Below are positions 53,901 through 58,321 of a stretch of DNA of 64,000 nucleotides, piece by piece. Every line of letters begins with the position of its first letter. Position 1 is the stretch's first letter. The translations under genes were made by a program, and so were the position numbers. Source of the stretch: Notospermus geniculatus (taxonomy: Eukaryota; Nemertea; Pilidiophora; Heteronemertea; Lineidae); assembly GCA_002633025.1 (NCBI GenBank), contig NMRB01000022.1, forward strand, positions 211,458-275,457, read 5' to 3'. The notes beneath the pieces were generated by a model. That model searched no databases and was not told the DNA's origin. It saw nothing but the letters and a program-made list of their open reading frames with translations.

Positions 53901-55939
53901 GTCATGTACTCACGTAGATGATGCCGTGGAAGTATCTGCTCCTGAGACCGTGCAATACAGTAGCATCGTTCAAGTAGGTCAGGTTAGCCAAATCCTCGCA
54001 CATCTCGAACTTAGGGGGGTTCATCTGAAGGACGTCGTCCTTCTTCACTGTCACATTCTGAAATTAAATGATGTACACAACTTAGCAATCTAGACTGACA
54101 GTGACAGCTGAAAGAGCAGAATTAAACCCCTATTGATGGGTAATAACTGATGCCCTAAGTAATGTCTAAAATAGGTGTCAACCCGTCTGCAAAACTTTGA
54201 AAAAATACCAAAAGTAGATAAAGGTCTTTACAAAAATAACACAAAGTCACAGTCAGAATTGGTTACAGACTAGTCATGTAAAAATTGATATTTTTGACAC
54301 CGCAACGCGAATCGTCCCCACTTCGTGATTCACGACCATACATGTACATGTATCTCAAACTGAAGGCTCCAACTATCGAGCAAGAAGGGCGCTTTAAAAG
54401 AAGCTTTCTACATTGATTATGTAATAAAAATTCTTTCATTTTTCATTACATCTAAATCAATTTCGAAAGCTTCTATTGTGTAATTTACAAATCGTTTTAA
54501 GTGATACCAAGAAGTTTCTTGGAATGAACACTTATCAGAAGTTAAGTTGTCACTTTGTACTGGTGCTTATGATCTTCATTGTCACCATGAGAAGAAAAAT
54601 GTAGTGCAGTGCTTTCAGGTGATGGCGGACCTAGCAATGACCAACTAGTATTCTGAATCGGTCAATGTTTTAATCTCGTTTGTCAATATCAAACAACAGG
54701 GATTAGTATCAAACATCCACATGTTAATTACGTTTTATTTTTCGTTTTCGTTCCCGTAGGCATGTAATCTCCTGAAGATATAGGGCTACATAAAAGACCA
54801 TTTCACCACCTAAGGCTGCGTTTAGCTGACACGCGGAATGCGGTATAGGGACGCGGAATCCCTGGCGGAAAGATATGTTGTATGCGAAAATGCATTGCAT
54901 TTTTCGCTTCCGCGTTCCGCAATCCGCATTCCGCGTGTCAGCTAAATGCAGCTTAAGTCCCCGTAGGTTCTAGACAACCTGTCAGAGAGTAAAAAGTGTA
55001 GCCTAACTGGAAATTATTTTGACTTTTGGCAGTAGAACATTTCATACGCAAAGAAGACAACCATATTGAAAAGATCATAATGTCAACCACTAACTGTTCG
55101 TATCTGATTTGAATTATCATCTAAGTCATGTAGGCCTACTACGGGAAGTCTATAGGGTAAGACGGGGCTATTTGGGCCTGGGGGCTATTTGGGCCTACAA
55201 CCTAGAAAATGGTCTGCTGCATCATAATAGTGTGATTTTCCAAACATCTCTGGCTTAGCTCTAACAAACAACTCTGCTATGAAGGGTGTGACCCTCAGAA
55301 GCTCAGACCACATTTGTACTGCCAAGTGGCAGGGTCACAAAACCCAACTTCGGTTTGAGGTTTCTAAAAAGCAAGTTGGACAAAATATTTTTCATTGAAA
55401 TTCCAAGTTATTTGTTGTTTTAGTAGTGTTAGATGTTAGGAAAGTAATTTTGGAAAAGATTCTTTGATTCATGCAGGTGTTTGGTGCTGACACATAAAAA
55501 GGCTAATCTTCACCAGTGGGGCTATTCGGGCCCCCAGCACTGGGGCTATTTGGGCCCCCTTGTATTGCCTTGTACTGATGTTGAGAAGTTATTATGAAGC
55601 CTNCCTAATGAATTTGACAAAAATATTGGAACTTACCGCTCCTTTATCTGTTCTGACGGTGATGTCGTCCCCTTTGGTACTCTCCACTTCTGCGGGAACG
55701 AAGCCATCCTTCTCATCACCAACCCAGCAATTCTTCTTACCATCGAACTGTTTTGTTCGCATTCCCGTTATTACCTTCCGGTCGAGAAGAAGGTACGGGT
55801 ATTCCGGGTCGTACGCGATTTGGATAAATCCGGCCATTGCGCCGTTTGGTGGAGGTGGATACTATCAAGAAGGACTCTGGACGCCGAGAACCAATGCACA
55901 AGGGACAGCACTCCTACCAGAGAACAAGCTAGATCGGCC
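11879..55939 (-). CDS. MHC: Muscle myosin heavy chain, complete gene with six alternatively spliced positions
   Basis: Class II sarcomeric myosin heavy chain: actin-activated ATPase motor, lever arm and coiled-coil rod of thick filaments. Exons were read one by one on the minus strand; one choice at each variable position gives 5880 nt (1959 residues plus stop), the usual family length, with every phase matching. Motor order: SH3-like N-terminus, P-loop GESGAGKT (exon 5), switch 1 NNNSSRF (exon 6), switch 2 [10 protein letters not shown] (exon 11), relay (exon 12), loop 2 (exon 15), [12 protein letters not shown] (exon 16), SH2/SH1 region (exon 17), converter and IQ1 (exon 18), IQ2 and S2 start (exon 19), then rod. 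Alternative positions are exons 5, 6, 15, 16, 23 and the tail exons 31/32. Relay and converter are single. Introns carry many foldback elements and three suspicious duplications. Exon numbers are mine and start at the ATG exon; a 5' UTR exon upstream is likely. Confidence 0.96.
11966..14931 (-). other. Intron/3' UTR between tail exons 31 and 32
   Basis: No further exon is recognised. An N lies at 12269. An interspersed-repeat fragment runs at about 12440-12670 (words gacggacgccactcag and ggtcagctgagct). The region near 14400-14931 would be 3' UTR of tail version A. Confidence 0.6.
14932..15159 (-). CDS. MHC: Myosin exon 31: rod end and tail tip version A (stop TAA)
   Basis: 228 nt. [20 protein letters not shown] finishes the coiled coil, then a non-helical tailpiece ([17 protein letters not shown].. 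ending KKSTHSH) to TAA. An internal donor GTAGGC after GSA (exon end 15010) is in phase 0 with exon 32, so the same exon can be cut short to give tail version B. Ser/Lys-rich tails like this can be phosphorylated. A possible poly(A) signal (TTTATT on plus) lies near 14466. Confidence 0.93.
   Translation of the reverse strand, partial: EEIAAINLAKYRKVQHELEEAEERADSAENSLGKLRAKNRSSVSIGRGSAVGGAGGSTVEISYEHKSSKKSTHSH
15290..15490 (-). CDS. MHC: Myosin exon 30 (rod)
   Basis: 201 nt, phase 0. [20 protein letters not shown] through [14 protein letters not shown]; standard end of the LMM rod. Donor GTAAGT. Confidence 0.95.
15635..15739. repeat. Foldback element in myosin intron 29
   Basis: tcctgagaacatcagg.. 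pairs with ..cctgatattctcagga, and the centre gctcgctcccttcgtcacc pairs with its reverse complement, making a near-perfect hairpin. Confidence 0.65.
15757..15996 (-). CDS. MHC: Myosin exon 29 (rod)
   Basis: 240 nt, phase 0. LMM coiled coil [20 protein letters not shown] to [12 protein letters not shown], near the assembly-competence region of the tail. Donor GTACGT. Confidence 0.95.
16199..16459 (-). CDS. MHC: Myosin exon 28 (rod)
   Basis: 261 nt, phase 0. LMM coiled coil [20 protein letters not shown] to [13 protein letters not shown]. Donor GTGAGT. Confidence 0.95.
16704..16896 (-). CDS. MHC: Myosin exon 27 (rod)
   Basis: 193 nt encoding [20 protein letters not shown] through [10 protein letters not shown]. 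The 1.8-kb intron before it holds no other recognised exon. Confidence 0.95.
17000..18670 (-). other. Myosin intron between exons 26 and 27
   Basis: I see no exon here apart from the tandem duplication at 17945-18186. Open frames are short and resemble nothing known. Confidence 0.6.
17945..18186 (+). repeat. Tandem duplication of about 125 bases in myosin intron
   Basis: The stretch starting gtacaaaatgtattccgc and ending near cattcgct occurs twice in a row (from about 17945 and from about 18070) with a few differences. Confidence 0.65.
18671..18911 (-). CDS. MHC: Myosin exon 26 (rod)
   Basis: 241 nt of LMM coiled coil, [20 protein letters not shown] to EKEEEFENT. The assembly-competence landmark lies further on; this exon is constitutive. 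Donor GTATGT. Confidence 0.95.
19015..19141. repeat. Foldback element in myosin intron 25
   Basis: Begins agggcccaaatccataaaac and ends in its reverse complement; the arms are about 30 bases. Confidence 0.7.
19197..19546 (-). CDS. MHC: Myosin exon 25 (rod)
   Basis: 350 nt of LMM coiled coil, from [20 protein letters not shown] through [15 protein letters not shown] to [11 protein letters not shown]. Donor GTAGGT. Confidence 0.95.
19722..20164 (-). CDS. MHC: Myosin exon 24 (rod)
   Basis: 443 nt of coiled coil from [20 protein letters not shown] to [12 protein letters not shown], including [20 protein letters not shown] and QQWRAKFE, a landmark near the LMM start. Confidence 0.95.
20316..20560. 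repeat. Foldback element in myosin intron 23
   Basis: Arms of over 50 bases starting aagggagtaagaaataaaag, with the reverse complement at the right end. It sits between exon 24 and alternative exon 23b, so the pre-mRNA there could form a long hairpin. Confidence 0.75.
20727..20805 (-). CDS. MHC: Myosin alternative exon 23b (rod hinge)
   Basis: 79 nt, same length and phase as 23a and about 880 bases downstream. It encodes (R)[19 protein letters not shown] and EISEKQR with heptad spacing intact. Acceptor tttaacag, donor GTACAG. It is much more AT-rich (TTA, AAT, ATA codons) than its neighbours. Only about eight residues match 23a, so the pair is old. Confidence 0.85.
21689..21767 (-). CDS. MHC: Myosin alternative exon 23a (rod hinge)
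   Basis: 79 nt encoding (R)[19 protein letters not shown] and EYVQKGK. It lies at the S2/LMM hinge, the place varied by Drosophila exon 15 and in scallop. Codon use matches the constitutive rod exons. Confidence 0.92.
21965..22218 (-). CDS. MHC: Myosin exon 22 (rod)
   Basis: 254 nt. Coiled coil from [19 protein letters not shown] through [20 protein letters not shown] to DQLQKAKSR, with family landmark words EAGGAT and LNKKRE. Two bases carry into exon 23. Confidence 0.95.
22572..22628 (-). CDS. MHC: Myosin exon 21 (short rod exon, first shared exon of the rod-only form)
   Basis: 57 nt, 19 codons, phase 0: [19 protein letters not shown]. Shared by full-length myosin (after exon 20) and, if real, by the catchin-type transcript. 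Confidence 0.94.
23156..23665 (-). CDS. Candidate catchin/myorod-type unique N-terminal exon inside the myosin gene
   Basis: An open frame of 170 codons runs from an ATG at 23665 in good context (A at -3, G at +4) to a donor GTAGGT (23150-23155) in phase 0. That is the phase of the next myosin exon (22572-22628, [15 protein letters not shown]). The peptide starts [20 protein letters not shown] and is rich in Tyr, Ser, Asp, Arg and Pro ([33 protein letters not shown]), so it should be disordered and easily phosphorylated. In molluscs, catchin/myorod joins a short unique head to the distal myosin rod from an internal start in the same gene; Drosophila has the related myosin rod protein. Joined here it would give about 1018 residues (170 + 848). 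Unproven: no transcript evidence, and the promoter is only suggested by a TATA-like ACTATAATTTT about 90 bases upstream. Confidence 0.7.
23753..23763 (-). promoter_or_regulatory. TATA-like motif before the catchin-type exon
   Basis: The minus strand reads ACTATAATTTT about 90 bases before the ATG at 23665. A CACGTG E-box lies just upstream near 23780. Position suits an internal promoter, but AT-rich words like this are common. Confidence 0.25.
24568..24718. repeat. Foldback element, family B (agggagtttaagaaa..aacgataaacg)
   Basis: The arms read agggagtttaagaaaccaaa and tttgatttcttaaacccct; the internal word caacgtta and its complement also pair. Other copies at 25851-26155, 25930-26079 and 48284-48436. 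Confidence 0.75.
25748..25844 (-). pseudogene. Truncated duplicate of myosin exon 20
   Basis: The donor half of exon 20 is repeated with the same bases but stops dead at an N (25845) in mid-exon, with no acceptor. The whole 1.3-kb flank is repeated too. It cannot be spliced as it stands; an assembly join is the simplest explanation. Confidence 0.8.
25851..27312. repeat. Large direct repeat 1, copy 2
   Basis: Second copy starting just after the N, with a nested family B foldback (25930-26079) that copy 1 lacks. It contains the intact donor part of exon 20. Confidence 0.85.
25930..26079. repeat. Family B foldback nested in another family B element
   Basis: Begins gggaggtttcgaaatcaaac and ends in the reverse complement, interrupting the element at 25851-26155. 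Confidence 0.7.
27216..27452 (-). CDS. MHC: Myosin exon 20 (S2 rod)
   Basis: 237 nt, 79 codons, phase 0. Coiled coil from [20 protein letters not shown] to [10 protein letters not shown]. Its 3' part also appears as a broken copy at 25748-25844. Confidence 0.95.
27616..28291 (-). CDS. MHC: Myosin exon 19 (second IQ motif and start of S2 coiled coil)
   Basis: 676 nt. It opens with IQ2 ([17 protein letters not shown], regulatory light chain site), then the invariant proline of VKPLL and a heptad-repeat coiled coil (S2), ending [10 protein letters not shown]. Donor GTAAGT. Confidence 0.95.
28508..28765 (-). CDS. MHC: Myosin exon 18 (converter and first IQ motif)
   Basis: 258 nt. Converter words [20 protein letters not shown] and [14 protein letters not shown] are followed by IQ1 ([17 protein letters not shown]), the essential light chain site. 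The converter varies in Drosophila but has one version here. Confidence 0.95.
28997..29114 (-). CDS. MHC: Myosin exon 17 (SH2/SH1 region)
   Basis: 118 nt encoding [20 protein letters not shown], then [12 protein letters not shown]. It contains the SH2 (CNGV) and SH1 (RICRKGFP) helices that link motor core and converter. The Gly codon is completed by the G left by any exon 16. Confidence 0.95.
29188..29299. repeat. Foldback element (aaggctccgtatcg)
   Basis: Arms aaggctccgtatcgccgatccg and its near-complement ending acggagcctt. Confidence 0.65.
29571..29788. repeat. Foldback element (agggcaccgcactgag)
   Basis: Left end agggcaccgcactgagactgg; right end gccagtgtgcggagccct is its imperfect reverse complement. 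Confidence 0.55.
30928..31015 (-). CDS. MHC: Myosin alternative exon 16f of six
   Basis: 88 nt encoding [19 protein letters not shown] and [10 protein letters not shown]; nearest the common constitutive exon 17. Like vertebrate muscle myosin it has R after KNL. Donor GTAGGT. Confidence 0.9.
31321..31656. repeat. Foldback element between exons 16e and 16f
   Basis: Arms start ggggccatctcaaaattaca and end gacggcccc; inner words gacgaagtgacttc and gaagtcacttcgtc pair exactly. Confidence 0.7.
31973..32060 (-). CDS. MHC: Myosin alternative exon 16e of six
   Basis: 88 nt encoding [19 protein letters not shown] and [10 protein letters not shown]. Donor GTAATG. Confidence 0.9.
33082..33169 (-). CDS. 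MHC: Myosin alternative exon 16d of six
   Basis: 88 nt encoding [19 protein letters not shown] and [10 protein letters not shown]. Only 358 bases separate it from 16c. Donor GTAAAA. Confidence 0.9.
33528..33615 (-). CDS. MHC: Myosin alternative exon 16c of six
   Basis: 88 nt encoding [19 protein letters not shown] and [10 protein letters not shown]. Close to the usual muscle myosin sequence. Donor GTAATC. Confidence 0.9.
34926..35013 (-). CDS. MHC: Myosin alternative exon 16b of six
   Basis: 88 nt encoding [19 protein letters not shown] and [10 protein letters not shown]. Shares LIKNLYTT with 16a, so these two form a subgroup. Donor GTAAGG. Confidence 0.9.
36096..36183 (-). CDS. MHC: Myosin alternative exon 16a of six
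   Basis: 88 nt encoding [19 protein letters not shown] and [10 protein letters not shown]. The most divergent of the six: HPHFIRCII is replaced by QPNFIRCLV. This exon follows loop 2 and encodes a lower-50-kDa helix plus a core beta strand beside the nucleotide site. Acceptor catag, donor GTAAGA. Confidence 0.9.
37792..39227. repeat. Large direct repeat 2, copy 1 (contains a loop-2 exon)
   Basis: About 1.43 kb starting aagatggcaagcaaacaata that is repeated nearly identically at 39229-40660. It ends at the N at 39228. Inside are GGCAAGCA/TGCTTGCC foldbacks and one loop-2 exon. Confidence 0.88.
38868..38932 (-). CDS. MHC: Myosin alternative exon 15, loop 2 version [10 protein letters not shown] (copy 2, in duplicated block)
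   Basis: Encodes the same peptide as 40300-40364, with the same splice sites. The surrounding 1.43 kb is nearly identical and the blocks are joined by one N at 39228, so this copy may not exist as a separate exon in the animal. Confidence 0.6.
39229..40660. repeat. Large direct repeat 2, copy 2 (contains a loop-2 exon)
   Basis: Second copy, starting right after the N and running into unique DNA (acgcagggaacaccgg) that leads to the other loop-2 exon at 40890. Confidence 0.88.
40300..40364 (-). CDS. MHC: Myosin alternative exon 15, loop 2 version [10 protein letters not shown] (copy 1)
   Basis: 65 nt. It encodes [19 protein letters not shown] and THR. Five consecutive lysines versus a KKKRK core in the other version. 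It lies inside the 1.43-kb duplication. Confidence 0.9.
40890..40957 (-). CDS. MHC: Myosin alternative exon 15, loop 2 version [10 protein letters not shown]
   Basis: 68 nt. It encodes [17 protein letters not shown] and VSYVHR: the Lys-rich loop 2 that binds the acidic N-terminus of actin. Same phases as the 65-nt version, one residue longer. Confidence 0.92.
41719..42043 (+). repeat. Minisatellite, unit about 19-24 bases
   Basis: About 15 units of the form aactgttgttcaggatcat, with variants, in the intron between exons 14 and 15. Confidence 0.9.
42519..42642 (-). CDS. MHC: Myosin exon 14
   Basis: 124 nt encoding [18 protein letters not shown] and ending LLFAEPPD, just before loop 2. Donor GTAGGG. 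One base carries over into exon 15. Confidence 0.94.
42788..43052. repeat. Foldback element (actcttagccgaaaaggttc)
   Basis: Arms actcttagccgaaaaggttc and gaacctttttggctaagagt. The inside is a chain of gaacc/ggttc words that can fold on itself several ways. It ends about 30 bases from exon 13. Confidence 0.75.
43086..43265 (-). CDS. MHC: Myosin exon 13
   Basis: 180 nt, phase 0. It encodes [18 protein letters not shown] and ends [12 protein letters not shown]. Lower 50-kDa actin-binding domain. Confidence 0.95.
43787..43957 (-). CDS. MHC: Myosin exon 12 (relay helix)
   Basis: 171 nt, phase 0. It encodes [18 protein letters not shown], then the relay ([18 protein letters not shown]). In Drosophila this region is alternatively spliced; no second copy is visible here. 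Confidence 0.95.
44078..44346 (-). CDS. MHC: Myosin exon 11 (switch 2)
   Basis: 269 nt. It starts [15 protein letters not shown] and ends with switch 2, [12 protein letters not shown], whose Gly and Glu help trigger ATP hydrolysis and back-door opening. Donor GTAAGT. Confidence 0.96.
44540..44678 (-). CDS. MHC: Myosin exon 10 (ESFDTLGF segment)
   Basis: 139 nt encoding [18 protein letters not shown] through [20 protein letters not shown]. Upper 50-kDa domain, leading towards the cardiomyopathy-loop region. Confidence 0.95.
44841..44944 (-). CDS. MHC: Myosin exon 9
   Basis: 104 nt encoding [18 protein letters not shown] and ending DEEEMGITD; a conserved exon of the upper 50-kDa domain. Donor GTAAGT. 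Confidence 0.95.
45164..45262 (-). CDS. MHC: Myosin exon 8 (YLLEKSRV segment)
   Basis: 99 nt encoding [18 protein letters not shown] and ending PKLPELY. Standard motor-core segment of the upper 50-kDa domain. Confidence 0.95.
45467..45530 (-). CDS. MHC: Myosin exon 7 ([21 protein letters not shown])
   Basis: 64 nt completing the switch-1 region. It starts GKFIRIHFG and leaves one base for the Tyr codon of YLLEKSR. Donor GTAAGT. Confidence 0.95.
45888..46103. repeat. Foldback element (aagcctgccgcacactgg)
   Basis: Arms of over 60 bases including ctatctgctgagcaaaaagtc and its complement. The element lies between exons 6b and 7. Confidence 0.75.
46354..46455 (-). CDS. MHC: Myosin alternative exon 6b (switch 1 side)
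   Basis: 102 nt, 34 codons, phase 0 both ends. It encodes [21 protein letters not shown] and ends NNNSSRF, so it is three codons longer than 6a, extending loop 1. Unlike the other clusters, including both 6a and 6b would keep the frame. Confidence 0.93.
47315..47407 (-). CDS. MHC: Myosin alternative exon 6a (switch 1 side)
   Basis: 93 nt, 31 codons, phase 0 both ends. It encodes [18 protein letters not shown] and ends with the switch-1 words NNNSSRF. It sits about 860 bases before its alternative 6b. Confidence 0.93.
48284..48436. repeat. Foldback element, family B copy
   Basis: agggaggtttagaaatcaaacg at the left and its reverse complement at the right, in the intron between 5b and 6a. Confidence 0.75.
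49125..49184. repeat. Short hairpin (aatagcagttggacgaag)
   Basis: An 18-base arm and its exact complement enclose about 24 bases. Confidence 0.6.
49774..49888 (-). CDS. MHC: Myosin alternative exon 5b: P-loop and loop 1, version b
   Basis: 115 nt, exactly as long as 5a. P-loop and [11 protein letters not shown] are followed by a highly charged loop 1 ([14 protein letters not shown]). Loop 1 tunes ADP release in myosins, so 5a and 5b motors should differ in speed. The donor is the weaker GTGGGT, and the word TGGAGTGACCT follows at once in the intron. Confidence 0.92.
50623..50737 (-). CDS. MHC: Myosin alternative exon 5a: P-loop and loop 1, version a
   Basis: 115 nt. It carries the whole ATP-binding P-loop (GESGAGKT) and then [11 protein letters not shown], with a loop 1 of [15 protein letters not shown]. 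Donor is a strong GTAAGT. It is the same length and phase as 5b, so the two must be used one at a time: using both would shift the frame. Codon choice is less biased than in the constitutive exons, perhaps pointing to a minor isoform. Confidence 0.93.
51696..51723 (-). CDS. MHC: Myosin micro-exon 4 (ENQSILIT)
   Basis: Only 28 nt, too short for open-frame detection. It encodes [10 protein letters not shown] and leaves two bases of the Thr codon, completed by the T that starts both versions of exon 5. A 28-nt exon here is typical of muscle myosin genes. Confidence 0.92.
52691..52847 (-). CDS. MHC: Myosin exon 3 ([11 protein letters not shown] segment)
   Basis: 157 nt, a length I recall as conserved across animal muscle myosins. 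It encodes [17 protein letters not shown] and ends in [15 protein letters not shown]. Donor GTAAGC. Confidence 0.95.
53554..53652. repeat. Foldback element (cgctccgttaacagtaacac)
   Basis: Arms made of the repeating words gttagc/gctaac pair over about 35 bases. Confidence 0.65.
53737..53856. repeat. Foldback element (agggaggtttcgcaagggcc)
   Basis: Nearly the whole 120 bases is one palindrome. It ends less than 60 bases from exon 2. Confidence 0.75.
53914..54057 (-). CDS. MHC: Myosin exon 2 (MNPPKFE segment)
   Basis: 144 nt, phase 0 to 0. It encodes [19 protein letters not shown] and continues to [11 protein letters not shown], the family segment leading into the first strands of the motor core. 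Acceptor cag and donor GTGAGT are clear. Confidence 0.95.
54822..54954. repeat. Foldback element (aaggctgcgtttagctgaca)
   Basis: Left arm through cgcggaatgcgg matches the complement of the right arm ending gctaaatgcagctt. Confidence 0.7.
55160..55560 (+). repeat. Repeat with ggggctatttgggcc words at both ends
   Basis: The word ggggctatttgggcc (or a one-base variant) occurs twice at 55167-55200 and twice more near 55520-55560, bracketing unrecognised DNA. Probably an old repeat. Confidence 0.45.
55637..55939 (-). CDS. MHC: Myosin exon 1: start codon and SH3-like N-terminus
   Basis: ATG at 55837 opens 67 codons ([19 protein letters not shown].., ending DKGA) before donor GTAAGT; phase 0. A good acceptor (tttttcatttttag) at 55940-55941 suggests about 102 nt of 5' UTR in this exon and a separate non-coding first exon upstream. 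The residues [16 protein letters not shown] belong to the SH3-like subdomain. An N lies at 55603, just beyond the donor. Confidence 0.93.
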
Positions 55940-56091
55940 CTAAAAATGAAAAAGAATTTGAGTCACAACAGTGTGTTACCCTGGTCTTGCCACTGTTGGA
56001 TCTGAACACGCAAATAATGCAACTCCGATTTTCTAAATCGGTCGGAATTAAAAGAGGTGGACAAATCCAAGGATAGCACAAGATGAATGGG

Positions 56092-57935
56092 ATGATGAAA
56101 AAATGAATGGGGTTATTTTTGACGTTTCACTGAAGAATAAAGGGCGAGATGAGAAAGGAATCCAGAAAGTAGAAATGAGCAGTATAATCCAATGAATAGT
56201 GTAGTGCGTCGGCTTGACCACTGGACATTCATGTAATCCGGAGGAAAAAGCGGATGTGCCTTGGATGAAAGAATCGGATGATGAAAGCATACGCCCAGTG
56301 AGTTACTTACGATCAAGAGCTGTTCTGGCGATCGAATGGCTTGCAGAGGAAGATATACCTGGAGATTTCCTTCCTTCGTCTGCTACAGATAATGAGATTG
56401 GTTCAATCCAACGGAGTTTCCACACTTCACCCAATCAGCTGGAAGATAGCTGCAGAAAACATTTGCGGAATGTCTCCTTAGTTCCTATTTTAAGTTAGTA
56501 TGTTGGTTCGGATCTGTTACATATTCAGTCATATATAATGTATATTAGGTCTACACACCTATGGTTCTTGGGCGCCGGGTTCGCACGATCTTAGACGAAA
56601 TGCACTGATAATAGGGAGTTTTCGCAAAGCCCCCAGAACGCCAACCCGAACGCCAAACCCATGGGTTTGGCGTTATTGTTTGATGCCACGAAGAGAGCAC
56701 CGAACAAAAGGATAGACGTTTGCGTTGGCGTTTCGGGGCTTTGCGAAAACTCCCTAATATTCTGCTATCCTCACCTTCAACCCAAATCGCCTTGTCGACA
56801 AGAATGGACTCAGAACGCCTGACTTATGAAACCAATGTATAAGTACAATGTTAGGCTACTTTCACAAGAGAAAATTTGGTTCCAGCTGTATTCCCATGGT
56901 GGGCGTGTTAGAAACTAATTGCCCGAAAAGTGTTTGTGCGGGAATTCGTCGTCACTCCTTCTCTTTGGCGCTCTCCTGGATAAGGAAGGAATGGTCACCG
57001 CGCAAAATTTAAGAAATTAGTTTTATTCGCAATGTACCGTCTAAGCACCCCACCACCCCCATCCAGAACGAGAAATCAAGATCAAATCGGTGAACAGATG
57101 CATACACTAGCTGATCCTATGGCAAGCCGTTTGTTCATTTAATCAAATAAACCTGGATTTTTTTAAAACCTGTTTTTTGAAAATAAACTAGGTTTCTTTT
57201 GAAAAAAAATCTTGGTTTTTGCTCCTTCAAAACAGAATCTGGAAAAAAAACAAGTTTTTTAAAAAGAAACTTGTTTTTTTTGAAAAAAGCAGTTTTTTTC
57301 AAAAACCAGGTTTATTGTATATATCATTAAGGTGGAGACTGAGCACCGTGATCGTTACCATGATCGTTTCGTTCTAGCACTGTTTTTGGATAAGTCCGTC
57401 CTTACCCGCACCGCATGCGTTTTTTTATATTGTATATTATAAGTATGCCTACTACGGCAAAGAGCCGATTAGGCTCACAACGCCATTGGTGATGATGATG
57501 ATGATGATGATGATGATTAAATGAACAAACGGCTTGCCATAAAAAACCAGGGTTTTTTCCACTCGGGTAAAAAACGAGGATTTTTTTGAATAAATGAACA
57601 GTTGACTAAAAAATCAAGTTTTAAAAAAACAAGATTCTTTGCAATGGAGTAAAAGAAACCTTTTTAAAAAAACAGTTTAAAAAACAGGTTTATTTGATTT
57701 AAAATGAACAAACGCTATATCCAGTGCTACACCCATCCTGCACAGGGTAGGTCAGCAGTTATTAGCGGGCACGGATCACATTTCTTCCTGATTATGACTC
57801 ATATGTTGTGCTTTATTTTTCATTCATGATAGTGGAACCCATCAACGACCCGTATGGGCCGTGAGGACATGGCGAACGGCTCCTCCGATGGATCACAGCA
57901 GAGACAGAATTGGTCAACTAACAATTCGTAGATTA
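56092..57935. repeat. Large direct repeat 3, copy 1
   Basis: About 1.84 kb, repeated at 58322-60222. It holds a family A foldback (56613-56755), a T/A-rich foldback (about 57116-57716) and a GATGAT tract. It also holds an open frame on plus: 78 codons from the ATG at about 56262, no known match. Confidence 0.85.
56613..56755. repeat. Foldback element, family A copy in direct repeat 3
   Basis: Same ends as 9561-9690 (agggagttttcgcaaagccc). Its partner in the second block is at 58841-58974. Confidence 0.75.
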
Positions 57936-58321
57936 GTCTCGCGTCACCAGCCTCTCTCTCTTACAGGAGAGAGTCTGGTAGAACAGACTACAAAATCTTG
58001 TTACCGCCAGGTGGCGAGTGTCCAGCTCAGAGCATCCGAATCTGATTGGCCAACGGCCGAAAAACATGGCTGCGCCCATGAAACGTATGATGAACGAATA
58101 AGGAACGAAACAGTCCGAGGGAAATTTTACCTTTTTAACACGTTTTATCGTGGTTTTCGCCGAGTGATGTATAGAAGGCGATCGAGCCTGGTCGTTTGAG
58201 GTGGATTGCCGATGAAATAAAGTGGAATTGTATTGTATAAGGATCGATTTACCGTCTGGCTGAACTTTAGAATCCCTGGTCGGAAGTGACCTAATCCATG
58301 GCACAAAATGTAAGTCCTATN

